This document shows, one piece after another, positions 8,022-16,337 of a stretch of DNA of 32,052 nucleotides (the first letter of the stretch is position 1; each line of letters begins with the position of its first letter). The DNA is taken from contig CAMCWL010000008.1 in NCBI GenBank assembly GCA_945882655.1, forward strand, positions 1 to 32,052, in the 5' to 3' direction. Position numbers and translations under genes: made by a program. The notes under the pieces are model-generated. The model was not told the DNA's origin and searched no databases. It saw nothing but the letters and a program-made list of their open reading frames with translations. The stretch comes from Opitutus sp. GAS368. Lineage in GTDB: Bacteria > Verrucomicrobiota > Verrucomicrobiia > Opitutales > UBA953.

Positions 8022-8608
8022 CCGCGGAACTCCTCTCCCATGAGTTCGCGCAAGGCTTCGCGGGCGCGATTGATGCGACTCTTGACGGTACCAATGGAGA
8101 GACCGAGGTCTTCGGCGATCTCTTCATAGGACATGTTGCGGACGTTGCGCATCGTGAGGATACGAGCGTGTTCCGGCTTCAATTGTTCCATGCATTCGGC
8201 AACTTTGTTGACGAATTCATTGTGCTGGGCCTCGTGGCCGGGGCCTTGGGCACCGTCCGAAAGGATGTCATGCAGGGTGGCGCCGGGGTCGTCACCGAGG
8301 TCGGCGTCGAGGGACATGGACTGATCACGCTTCCGACGGCGCCAATACCAGTAACGGTTACGGGCCAGATTCGTGCCGATCTGATGAATCCAGGTCGAGA
8401 AAGTCGCCGTACCCCGGAAGGAAGCCAGCACACGATGGGCCCGAATAAAGGTATCCTGCGTAATTTCCTCCGCGTCCTGGCGATTACGCAGCAGGGAGAA
8501 GACCTTCGCGAAAATACGCCCCTGATACTTCAGAACCAGTTCGTTATAAGCCGAAAGATTCCCCTCACGGGCACGGTCCAAGGCGGACTGGTCGGCTTCG
8601 GTCTCCAT
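8018..8608 (-). CDS. RNA polymerase sigma factor, ECF (sigma-70 family)
   Basis: A 196-aa extracytoplasmic-function sigma factor that redirects RNA polymerase. Region 2 runs over about residues 10-85: NELVLKYQGRIF, then DAEEITQDTFIRAHRVLASFRG, then TFSTWIHQIGTNLARNRYW. Region 4 covers about 140-190, with LKPEHARILTMRNV and the helix-turn-helix SYEEIAEDLGLSIGTVKSRINRAREAL. No region 3 or C-terminal extension is seen. It shares a 4-base overlap with the putative membrane anti-sigma gene and stands back to back with the GTPase operon, separated by 118 bases. Such factors often activate their own promoter, which would lie in that gap. The regulon is unknown. Confidence 0.96.
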   Translation of the reverse strand: METEADQSALDRAREGNLSAYNELVLKYQGRIFAKVFSLLRNRQDAEEITQDTFIRAHRVLASFRGTATFSTWIHQIGTNLARNRYWYWRRRKRDQSMSLDADLGDDPGATLHDILSDGAQGPGHEAQHNEFVNKVAECMEQLKPEHARILTMRNVRNMSYEEIAEDLGLSIGTVKSRINRAREALRELMGEEFRG

Positions 8609-8654
8609 TAAGGGAAGATTAAGGGGGTAAAGGAAAACAGGTCAAGGGGGGACC

Positions 8655-8660
8655 TATAAT
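8655..8660 (+). promoter_or_regulatory. Possible -10 box of the GTPase operon
   Basis: A perfect TATAAT lies 66 bases upstream of the GTPase start codon, in the 118-base gap between divergent transcripts. No good -35 hexamer is found 16-18 bases upstream (GGAAAA at 17). The promoter would therefore need an activator, or the match is fortuitous. No convincing promoter for the sigma gene could be singled out on the other strand. Confidence 0.35.
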
Positions 8661-8726
8661 CGTGCTTTCATATCTTTACAGTCGTACCTCGCTAATCAAC
8701 CTATTTCAGACCCCACCTCGGAGCCG

Positions 8727-10460
8727 ATGTTCACTTCCAGCAAGAACCCCCCCACCCTCTCTTGGGTAGACTGCCTCAGCGGAGCCCGAGGTCTCATCGA
8801 CAGCCTCCCTTCCTCCCTGCCTGGCGACGACGCCCACCCGTCCCTTTCGTTGGTCAAAAACGGCGAGACCCTCGCCCTTGAACCCTCCGGACACGGTTCA
8901 GCCCTCGTCAATGGCGCCCCGCTCCGTCAGCGACTCGACATCTCCGAAGCCACGACAATCCAACTGGCCTCTGCCCTCCTGGTCGCGGCCCCGGCCGACC
9001 AGCAGAACTTCACCTTCATCCGTACTGACCTCTGGGTACTCTTCGACGCCCAGACCGGCGACCAGCTTGGCGAATTTCCTCCGCAACGCCTGCTCGAGGT
9101 CGCCCAAGAGCTCGGCCGGGCCACCGACACGCTCGCCTGCACGCCGCAGGGACTCGAAGTCGGTTTCAGTCTTTCACAAATCGCGCCACTGCTATCGCCA
9201 CAGGAAGAAGCGCCCATTCGTCCCAGCGGCAAGGCACTGCTCGCCGCCGAACAGAACCGCGGCGCCCACCTCTGTCCGGTCTGCTGGACACGCTTCGACG
9301 CCGGCGACGCACTGAGCATCGCGGTGCACGAAGATCTGCGCGGCGACCCCATCCTCGGCTCCGATGTGCGCCTGCGTTTCCAGCCGACCCGCTTTAACGA
9401 CCAAGGCCTCGCCCTCGACCCGATGGGCCTCGCGTGTACCGACATCGCCTGCCCGCACTGCCGCCGCCAACTTCCGCCGGGCTACCTCGATCGTCCGCAC
9501 CGTATCATCTCGCTCATCGGCGCACCCAGCGCTGGCAAGTCCTACTACCTCGCGGTGCTCACGCGCACGTTGCAAGACCGCCTGCCAGAGGACTTCAACC
9601 TGGCCTTCAAGGATGGCGACCCCAGCGGCAACATGCTGCTCAACCAGATGCGCAACACGCTCTTCTCCGCGGCCACGCCGGAAGACGCACTGCTCGGCAA
9701 GACGGCCCTCGAAGGCGCGACCTACGAGAAGCTCCCCCGCCTCGGCCGCATGGTCTCCCTGCCCCGACCGTTCATTTACTCGATCAGCCGCCCCGGCCAG
9801 CAGCGCAACGAGACCTCGGTCATCCTTTACGATAACGCCGGCGAACACTTCGAGCCCGGCATCGATATCCATGATTCGCCCGGCGCGATGCACGTCGCGA
9901 CGTCGAGCGGACTTATTTTCCTCTTCGACCCCACTGCCAACGCGCGTTTCAAAGCCAAGCTCGTCGGCGTCGATGACCCACAGTTCACGCTCAAGGGACG
10001 CATCGACCAACAGGATAGCATCCTAGCCGAGATGGAGACCCGCATGAAGCGCGTTCTCGGACTCGCACAGGACGAACGCATCAAGACACCACTCGCCTTC
10101 GTCGTCGGCAAGTCGGACACTTGGGAGAAGCTCCTGAGCTCCCCGCTCGAACCGATCATCAAGTCCGGGGGGCTCGATCTTGCCGCCGTCGCCCGCAACT
10201 CCGCCCGCGTCCGCGAGGTGCTCGTCACACTCTGCCCCGGCCTCGTGGCCTCGGCGGAATCGCTCGCTGAACAAATCAGCTACTTCGCAGCTACTTCATT
10301 CGGACACACTCCGGTGATGATTCAAGCCGGACTGAACAAAGGCCGTATCGCCCCCGACCCGCAGCGCCTTGCGCCGGCGCACGTCGAAGAACCCCTCTAT
10401 TGGCTAATGCACCTCGCTTCCCCGGCGATGTTCCCCTCGTCCGAAAACTCCGCCCGCTGA
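8727..10460 (+). CDS. Zinc-ribbon P-loop GTPase of the GAP1-associated (DO-GTPase-like) type
   Basis: A 577-aa soluble protein. Residues ~35-90 resemble a degenerate FHA-like sandwich (SGHGSALVNG, then a TIQLASALLV strand). Residues ~100-155 (LWVLFDAQTGDQLGEFPPQ) recall a GYF-like module. Two Cys pairs, CPVC (183-186) and CPHC (242-245), flank ~55 residues and probably bind zinc. The GTPase follows: P-loop GAPSAGKS (265-272), Walker B/G3 ILYDNAGEHF (Asp369), and G4 VVGKSD (461-464). DxAGE and GKSD together argue for a TRAFAC-class GTPase rather than an ATPase. The next gene encodes a GAP1-like protein, and known GAP1 proteins are paired with such GTPases. Its TGA overlaps that gene's ATG by one base. 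Nucleotide binding is well supported; the biological role and the N-terminal domain names are inference. Confidence 0.82.
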   Translation: MFTSSKNPPTLSWVDCLSGARGLIDSLPSSLPGDDAHPSLSLVKNGETLALEPSGHGSALVNGAPLRQRLDISEATTIQLASALLVAAPADQQNFTFIRTDLWVLFDAQTGDQLGEFPPQRLLEVAQELGRATDTLACTPQGLEVGFSLSQIAPLLSPQEEAPIRPSGKALLAAEQNRGAHLCPVCWTRFDAGDALSIAVHEDLRGDPILGSDVRLRFQPTRFNDQGLALDPMGLACTDIACPHCRRQLPPGYLDRPHRIISLIGAPSAGKSYYLAVLTRTLQDRLPEDFNLAFKDGDPSGNMLLNQMRNTLFSAATPEDALLGKTALEGATYEKLPRLGRMVSLPRPFIYSISRPGQQRNETSVILYDNAGEHFEPGIDIHDSPGAMHVATSSGLIFLFDPTANARFKAKLVGVDDPQFTLKGRIDQQDSILAEMETRMKRVLGLAQDERIKTPLAFVVGKSDTWEKLLSSPLEPIIKSGGLDLAAVARNSARVREVLVTLCPGLVASAESLAEQISYFAATSFGHTPVMIQAGLNKGRIAPDPQRLAPAHVEEPLYWLMHLASPAMFPSSENSAR

Positions 10461-12595
10461 TGCCCCTCCAACTTATCTTCACGTCAGCGCCACAGGGACT
10501 CACTCCCGGACGTAGCGGCTATTGCACCATCGCCCGCCACCGCGCTATCCCTGACCGCCTAGCCCAGTTGCTTGAGTCCGTCGGCACGCCGCATGAACGC
10601 CCCGAAGGCGAGACGTACACGTTCCGTATGCTTGAAGCCGGCGGTAAGAACTGGTGCGTACTCTCACGCTTCGTCGCCCGCGGCCTCGACTACACGCAGC
10701 GCGACAACCGCCTCGCCCATCACCTGATCTTCTCTCTCGAAGAAGCTGCCGTCCTCCCGCCGCCCGCCGCCATCGCGGGACGCTGGAAAGGCTGGCGCGA
10801 CGAATGGTCCGGAGCTCCCACCTGGCTCGAAGGCGAGGAACGCCCGCTTCAACTGGAAACGCAGACACCCCTGACGCCCGCCGTGACGTGGCGCGAAGAA
10901 ACCGGCACCGGCGCGAAAGCCGCCTGGCTCATCAACGCTTCCGGCCCCGCTGCGGTCGGCCTGCTCAATCCACCCGAAACCCTGCGCCTCCTCCGACTCC
11001 TCGCCGAAGCCTCCGCGCTCCTCGGTAAGTCTGCTTGGGCCGCCACTTTCACCACCGACGCCACCACCACGGGCAGCGACGGCTTCCTCTGGGCCGTCAA
11101 CTCGACCTCCGCCGCGGCAACAATCGACTTCACCACCGCGAAGTCTCTGCCCGCCCCCTCGGGCGATATCGCCCGTCAGGCCGCCGCCGGACTGACTTCG
11201 CCGAAAGCCGTCGCCGGACAGCCTCAGCGTCGCGCCGCCGCCGCGCCCTCTGCCGCTACCTCCGGCAACAATTCAGCCGCCTGGATTATTGGAGGAGTCA
11301 TCATCCTCGCAGCCGGAGCCGTGGCACTGTTCATGCTGAACCGCCAGCCCGAGCCCACGCCTCCCGCAATCATCGTCGAAGTCAAACCGCAGCCTTCTCC
11401 GGCCGACAACGCCAAGAGCGAAGAGATCCTAAAAGCCAACCGCGCCCTCACCGAAATCCAAGGATTAATGGACTCCGATGATTTCATGGGCGCCGCCAAG
11501 CTATGGGCGGAGACCAGTAAACTTTCGCCGACCTTTGTCCGTAACTACCGCGAACAGATTCTGCCTCGAATCCTCAGCAACTTCTCCACCAGCGTAACGA
11601 AGCAACTCCTGAGCCGTTTAGATCGTCCAGGAATCCTGAACGACCCGAAGTCCATCCTGGCATCAATCACCGAAGCCAAAGAAGCTCTCCAGCTCGGAGC
11701 GGAAATTAAAGTACCGCAGGACGAACCATGGAAGCGCCTGCAGGCCTGCCTCGATCGCGCCCAGTCTCTGACCACTATCGAAGTGCGCCCGACGATGGTG
11801 ATCCCCGGCGAATGGCGAACCGGCGAATCGGGACCAAACTCCCCGTCGCAGGCCGACTTCACTCTTTCCCGCTCCGCCGCCGACGCTGTGACCAAGTTCG
11901 TCGAGGCATCCGGGGCAACCCAGCGCGTGTCCGTTCAGATTCGTATCCGCCTGCTCGCCTTCACCTCCCCTCACCTCCGCGACGACAGTACGAAATACCT
12001 TAACGGCGAGATCCGTCGCACGCCACAGGCCACCTGGATTGAATCGACCCCCGAGCCCGGTAAACTCCCTGCCATCGGCATCGGACTGAGGAATGGCCGC
12101 AATGAAGTCTCGCTCAACTTCCCCACCGGCGAAGGCGCCCGTGGTGGCGCAAATCGCTTGATTGAAGTGATTCTCCCGAACGGTGATCGTCAGTGCTTCG
12201 CGCTCATCAGTGACCTCCCCGCTCTCCAGCCGCTGAACCTCGGCCCGGATGCACTGCTGCTAGACGCCGACACGGGCGTCATCCGTCCTGCCCCCTGGGC
12301 CGAAAGCGCGGTCAATGCCTTCATCTGGACCAATGGCTCAATCGGACTTTATCCGAATGGCCACGAATTCCCCGATCGCGACCTCCCTTCAATCCGCGCC
12401 ACTCGCTCCATGCTCGAGACCGACATCATCCGCCTTGAAAGCAAGCAAGGCCCCGGCACGCCGCCCTACGAAGTCGTCGCCCAGCGCCGCAAACTCTTCA
12501 AGGAAGGTAAGCTCATGCAGGCGGGTGCTCCGTGGTCAATCCAAGCCATCGACGTGAACGGTGCGGCCGGACCCCGACTGCTGGAATTCCGCTGA
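10460..12595 (+). CDS. GAP1-like (GTPase-associated protein 1) single-pass membrane protein
   Basis: A 711-aa protein. I chose the ATG at 10460, which overlaps the GTPase stop (TGATG), over the ORF-track start 60 bases earlier, because the family N-terminus begins at once: LIFTSAPQGLTPGRSGYC (5-22). That pattern, with RDNRLAHHLI near 81-90 and a WAATFTT strand near 193, matches my recollection of the GAP1 N-terminal domain found beside double GTPases. An Ala-rich basic linker leads to one membrane helix at about 274-293 (WIIGGVIILAAGAVALFML). Basic residues precede it, so residues 1-270 are predicted cytosolic and ~300-711 periplasmic. The periplasmic part starts helical and ends beta-rich, with no recognised enzyme motif. 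It probably links the GTPase to the membrane and to the next protein. Confidence 0.78.
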   Translation: MPLQLIFTSAPQGLTPGRSGYCTIARHRAIPDRLAQLLESVGTPHERPEGETYTFRMLEAGGKNWCVLSRFVARGLDYTQRDNRLAHHLIFSLEEAAVLPPPAAIAGRWKGWRDEWSGAPTWLEGEERPLQLETQTPLTPAVTWREETGTGAKAAWLINASGPAAVGLLNPPETLRLLRLLAEASALLGKSAWAATFTTDATTTGSDGFLWAVNSTSAAATIDFTTAKSLPAPSGDIARQAAAGLTSPKAVAGQPQRRAAAAPSAATSGNNSAAWIIGGVIILAAGAVALFMLNRQPEPTPPAIIVEVKPQPSPADNAKSEEILKANRALTEIQGLMDSDDFMGAAKLWAETSKLSPTFVRNYREQILPRILSNFSTSVTKQLLSRLDRPGILNDPKSILASITEAKEALQLGAEIKVPQDEPWKRLQACLDRAQSLTTIEVRPTMVIPGEWRTGESGPNSPSQADFTLSRSAADAVTKFVEASGATQRVSVQIRIRLLAFTSPHLRDDSTKYLNGEIRRTPQATWIESTPEPGKLPAIGIGLRNGRNEVSLNFPTGEGARGGANRLIEVILPNGDRQCFALISDLPALQPLNLGPDALLLDADTGVIRPAPWAESAVNAFIWTNGSIGLYPNGHEFPDRDLPSIRATRSMLETDIIRLESKQGPGTPPYEVVAQRRKLFKEGKLMQAGAPWSIQAIDVNGAAGPRLLEFR

Positions 12596-12598
12596 TCC

Positions 12599-15547
12599 AT
12601 GCAGGCCGAACGCCTCATCGCCCGCATTCGCGGACAGCTCGAACTCGGCACCCCCGACCTCGAGGCGCGTTCCCTCGCAGGCGAATACGCCGCTCTGTGC
12701 CAGCGCGCCCGCGAGCGCCTCGAACAGTGTGCGACGCTCGTACGCAGCGGCAACGAGCACGCCGCCTTCCAGTCCGCGGAATCCGACCCTGATCTCCTTG
12801 GGCTCTGCGCCCTGCTGAGCTTCGCGGAGTCTGACCGTTGGCACGCCCTCTGCCGGGAGCGCGGCCTGCCCGCCGGCTTCCCTCTCGACGGCCAGCATGT
12901 GCTCGCCGTCGAAAGCCTCTACGGTCGCGAGATCGGCGAAAGCCACCCGCTCTACGGCGATTACCGCGACGCCATTCGCCGTCGCGAGGAAGACCGCGCC
13001 CTCTCCGTCCTGCGTTCGATTGTTCGGATTAACCCGAACGACCCTAACGCCCGCTCTGAACTCGCCCGACTCTCCGCCAAGTTCCTCCGGGAATCACTCG
13101 GCAAGGTCGCGACCTTCTTTGAGCAAGGCCGCGAAGAGGAAGCCGTCGAGCTGATGAATCGCATGGAGCGCTTCGGCGCCAACGACCTCGCTGACGAGCC
13201 GCGCTGGGATGACGCCCTTGCCCGCCGCGTGGCCTGGCTGCGCTCAAAGGCGGCTCAACAGGTCACGACGCTCGTCGCCGACGCCGCTGAAGCGCGCGCG
13301 GGAGGCCACTGGGAAGCCTGCGCCGCCTCACTGGGCCGAGTTCGCTCCCTCGAGCGCGACCATCAACTCACCCTGCCCGCCGAACTCTCTACCCAAATCG
13401 TCGAGCTCGAAGCCTGGGCTGGCGAACTAGCTGGCGTCGCGGAAGCCGAAGCCAGCCTGCGCGCCACGATTGAAAGCCTGAACGACGAATGGGCGACACT
13501 CCAACAGGAAGCCGCCCGCGGCTCCTCTCCCGCCATTCTCATCGTCCGCCTGAGTTCCTGGCTCGAGCGCGCGACGCCGCAGGCTGAACGTCTACCCGAA
13601 GGCATCCTGCGCGAAGTGCGCGCCCTCCGCCAGAACACCCGCGCCCGCTTGAACCGACGCTACATGGTGATGACGACCTCCTGGGTCGCCAGCCTGTTGC
13701 TCGTCATTGCGGGCGTGGTCTACTGGAATATCCTCAAGACGAAGGAAGAAGAATCGCGGGACCGTTTCTCCGAAGCCTCCCGCCTCATCGAACTCTACGA
13801 TCATCCGGCCGCGCTCGTCGCGCTCGACGAATTCGAACGCGGCGGCATCTCCGCTGCCGACCAAGCCGTGCGTAAGGCGCAGACGGCTCCGCTCCGTCAG
13901 CGCCTGGCCACGCAGAACGCCGATGGGCAGCGACTGCATCTCGAAGCGCTGGCGCTCGCGGATCGACGTAAACAAGGTCTGACTTTAGGTAACGTCGCCG
14001 AGACGGAAAGCCGCGCCAGCAAGTATCTTCAGGAATTCAACCAAGTGGGCGGCAGCCTTCAGTCCAAACTCAAGGCCATCCTCCCGGAACCCGAAGGCCT
14101 ATTATCCGCCTGCCGACAGATGCTGGATCGCACCCGCAACGACGTCGCCACCCAGATCGTGCTCCTCAACAAAGCCATGGGGGATGACAACGTCAGCGAC
14201 CTCGCCAAGGCGGCCGAGGCCCTCGAGCGCCTCCGCCTCCTGCTCAAGACCTTGACCGACGCTAAAGACAAGGACCTCGACTCCGCTTTGGCCGCAGCCG
14301 ACCGGGCCGAGTTACGACTCGCGGGCGAACGTAAGACGATCGCCGCGCTCAAAGGTCTCGGTAAAGCAGCTGACCTTGCGGGCTACCTCGCCGCCCTCTC
14401 CGATACCGCCGCGAATACCGTCGGCGAAAAATCTGACCTCAGTTCCCGCGCCTCCTTCGTCTTCGCCCGTGCACCCACTCTGCAAGCCCTTCCACGTTCG
14501 GCCCTCGCCCCACGCGTCGGCGCAATGTGGGATGCTGCCGCCACGGCTGACCCGTCAGGCATCTTTAATCCCGCTATATTGACCGACGTCGAGCAACGCG
14601 GTCTGCGCACCCTCTCCGATACGTCCCAAGCAGATTCGCTCCGCCGCTACACGCTCAACCTTTATTCCGTCCGCGGAATCGCGACGGGCCGCACAGTCTT
14701 CGTGATTGGCGACATCACCGAATCCAAGCGGAACATCACGGATGGCGTCGAGTTCAGCCAGAAGGCCAAGGAGCTTACCCGCGAAGGGGCGGTGGTCGAA
14801 ATCACCTGGAGCCGTCGCGAATTCAATAACGGGGTGCGCGCGGGCGAGGAGATTACCAATCCCGCTACGATCAACGAATTAGACTTCATCCGTCAGGTCA
14901 GCCGCTTTCAGGACGCCAAGACGGGCAAACTACTCGAACCGCTCATTCGCACGATGGACCGAGTCCGCCGGAGCGACTCGCGCTACCCGGAGTTGCGTGC
15001 CTACCAACTCCAGGAACTTTATAGGCTCGCGACCAGCCGACCAGACGCCTGGGGCTTACTCTTCTCTCCCTCCGCCCAGCGCGATGCCGAGCAGTTACGC
15101 CGCATCACGCAAAATGCGCTGCGTCCTTACGACTTCCTCTTCAAGGACAAGTGGGCCGACATTCAGCTAGAGTTGCGCGCCTTCCTGACTCCCCCTGGTG
15201 GCGCCGGCTACGCCGAGGAGGCCCGCTTCTGGCGCGCGACCTTCGCCAACCTACGTAATCGTAAGCTCATCTTCGCCGGCTGGGTCGGCCGTGACGGTAA
15301 GCCCGAGCTCCGTGAGACGATCAAGGGTAGCGCGCTCTACGGTCTCGATAACGAAGGCAAGGCCACGGTGCTCTTCCGCGTCGGCGACGACGGCGAGGTC
15401 AAGCGTGTCGCTGAAGCCGCACCCCTCACCCCGTTGCTGCGTTACCCTGGCACTGTCGCCGAAGCCGCGCAGGCGGCCGGCATCCCGAAAGGATTGCTCG
15501 CGCCCGAAGGCGGCTGGGAAACCCTCCTCCAAGGCCGAGATCTCTGA
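12599..15547 (+). CDS. Large single-pass membrane protein of the GTPase operon (982 aa), function unknown
   Basis: I do not recognise a named family. Residues 1-350 are almost entirely helical, Arg/Glu/Ala-rich and TPR-like (for example ALSVLRSIVRINPNDPNAR at ~134-152). One membrane helix lies at 356-378, preceded by a basic cluster (TRARLNRRY), which predicts an N-in/C-out orientation. Residues 380-640 are again helical with coiled-coil character. About 680-982 is a mixed alpha/beta domain containing VFVIGDITES and a WSRREFNNG segment. The architecture (cytosolic helical repeat, one helix, large periplasmic domain) mirrors that of the preceding GAP1-like protein, so they could form a complex. 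The gene begins three bases after the previous stop and ends three bases before the next start. No catalytic motif was found. Confidence 0.8.
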   Translation: MQAERLIARIRGQLELGTPDLEARSLAGEYAALCQRARERLEQCATLVRSGNEHAAFQSAESDPDLLGLCALLSFAESDRWHALCRERGLPAGFPLDGQHVLAVESLYGREIGESHPLYGDYRDAIRRREEDRALSVLRSIVRINPNDPNARSELARLSAKFLRESLGKVATFFEQGREEEAVELMNRMERFGANDLADEPRWDDALARRVAWLRSKAAQQVTTLVADAAEARAGGHWEACAASLGRVRSLERDHQLTLPAELSTQIVELEAWAGELAGVAEAEASLRATIESLNDEWATLQQEAARGSSPAILIVRLSSWLERATPQAERLPEGILREVRALRQNTRARLNRRYMVMTTSWVASLLLVIAGVVYWNILKTKEEESRDRFSEASRLIELYDHPAALVALDEFERGGISAADQAVRKAQTAPLRQRLATQNADGQRLHLEALALADRRKQGLTLGNVAETESRASKYLQEFNQVGGSLQSKLKAILPEPEGLLSACRQMLDRTRNDVATQIVLLNKAMGDDNVSDLAKAAEALERLRLLLKTLTDAKDKDLDSALAAADRAELRLAGERKTIAALKGLGKAADLAGYLAALSDTAANTVGEKSDLSSRASFVFARAPTLQALPRSALAPRVGAMWDAAATADPSGIFNPAILTDVEQRGLRTLSDTSQADSLRRYTLNLYSVRGIATGRTVFVIGDITESKRNITDGVEFSQKAKELTREGAVVEITWSRREFNNGVRAGEEITNPATINELDFIRQVSRFQDAKTGKLLEPLIRTMDRVRRSDSRYPELRAYQLQELYRLATSRPDAWGLLFSPSAQRDAEQLRRITQNALRPYDFLFKDKWADIQLELRAFLTPPGGAGYAEEARFWRATFANLRNRKLIFAGWVGRDGKPELRETIKGSALYGLDNEGKATVLFRVGDDGEVKRVAEAAPLTPLLRYPGTVAEAAQAAGIPKGLLAPEGGWETLLQGRDL

Positions 15548-15550
15548 ACG

Positions 15551-16183
15551 ATGTCACGCCCTACCCAATTCCGCCTCCGCTGGAAAGGCGCCGTCACCGG
15601 CCCCTTCCCGCTCGTTCGCGTGAGCGAGATGCTCCGGGCGGGCGAGATCAGCCTCCTGCATAACATTGAAGTCGACGGATCCTGGATGACAGTCCGCGAT
15701 TACTTCCGTGCCATCGGCCTCAGCCGCACCTCCTCGGTTTCGTCCACAGATTCGTCCGGACACGGCGCCGACACACCGCCCCCACCGCCAGGAGCAGAGC
15801 TCCCGCTCGGTGAATCACTCGCGCCCGTCGACGCCCGCAATGCCGCCGGCGAATCTCTCGAGCGTGCGGTGCGCGAAGGCTACCTCTGGTGCGGCTCGAC
15901 CTTCCTGCTCCCGCCGCTCTTCGCATTGCTCATCTACGCAGTCTACATCTTGGATACCGACCGCCAAATCTCGCGCACGATGCTGCTCATCCTGCTCGCC
16001 TTCACGACCACGCCGGCGGCACTCCTACCAATCCTCTTCGTCCGGAAGCTGGGCGTGACCCTGGAACAAGAAGGCCTGTCGGACATCCGCCAAACTCAGG
16101 CAAATCTCGTGATCGTCCTCGGTTTCCTGAGCCTAGCCCTGTGGATGCTCTGCTTCTTCGTACTCCTTCCCACCCACCCCTAA
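15551..16183 (+). CDS. GYF-like domain protein with three membrane helices
   Basis: A 210-aa protein that closes the GTPase operon. Residues 5-55 (FRLRWKGAVTGPFPLVRVSEML, then GEISLLHNIE and WMTVRDYF) follow the pattern of bacterial GYF_2-type domains, which bind proline-rich peptides. The linker at 60-90 is Ser/Pro-rich, with a run of five prolines. Three hydrophobic helices follow at about 115-135, 143-164 and 186-206, so the GYF-like domain is predicted to be cytosolic. It could dock to proline-rich tails of the other operon products or to the similar module guessed in the GTPase. Its start is three bases after the preceding stop. No strong terminator follows; a 5-bp stem with TTTT lies at 16226-16240, just before the tRNA. 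Confidence 0.8.
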   Translation: MSRPTQFRLRWKGAVTGPFPLVRVSEMLRAGEISLLHNIEVDGSWMTVRDYFRAIGLSRTSSVSSTDSSGHGADTPPPPPGAELPLGESLAPVDARNAAGESLERAVREGYLWCGSTFLLPPLFALLIYAVYILDTDRQISRTMLLILLAFTTTPAALLPILFVRKLGVTLEQEGLSDIRQTQANLVIVLGFLSLALWMLCFFVLLPTHP

Positions 16184-16225
16184 GCCTCAATCGGCTTGAC
16201 GAGCCAAGGCGGGACGGCTGGACTG

Positions 16226-16240
16226 ACCGAACTCGGTTTT
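16226..16240 (+). terminator. Weak possible terminator between the GTPase operon and the tRNA
   Basis: ACCG pairs with CGGT around a four-base loop (the next A-T pair would leave only two bases), followed by TTTT. The stem is too short to be confident. Read-through into the tRNA gene is equally possible. Confidence 0.25.
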
Positions 16241-16241
16241 C

Positions 16242-16318
16242 GGTAGTGTAGCTCAGTTGGTTAGAGCGAGGGACTCATAAGCCCTAGGTCGGCAGTTCGA
16301 TCCTGCCCACTACCACCA
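16242..16318 (+). tRNA. tRNA with CAT anticodon (elongator Met, or Ile2)
   Basis: The cloverleaf folds completely: acceptor GGTAGTG/CACTACC, D arm GCTC/GAGC, anticodon loop CTCATAA (anticodon CAT), T arm GGCAG/CTGCC with loop TTCGATC, discriminator A, and an encoded CCA. The G1-C72 pair rules out the usual bacterial initiator, which has an unpaired position 1. Elongator Met and lysidine-modified Ile2 both carry CAT and cannot be separated by eye. The innermost anticodon-stem pair (31-39) is an A-G mismatch. Confidence 0.93.
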
Positions 16319-16337
16319 CCGAGTGCACTCTTTCCGC

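Noticed and set aside
9192-10010. 272-aa minus-strand ORF
   Set aside because: Antisense to the GTPase core, where G1 and G3 motifs are intact.
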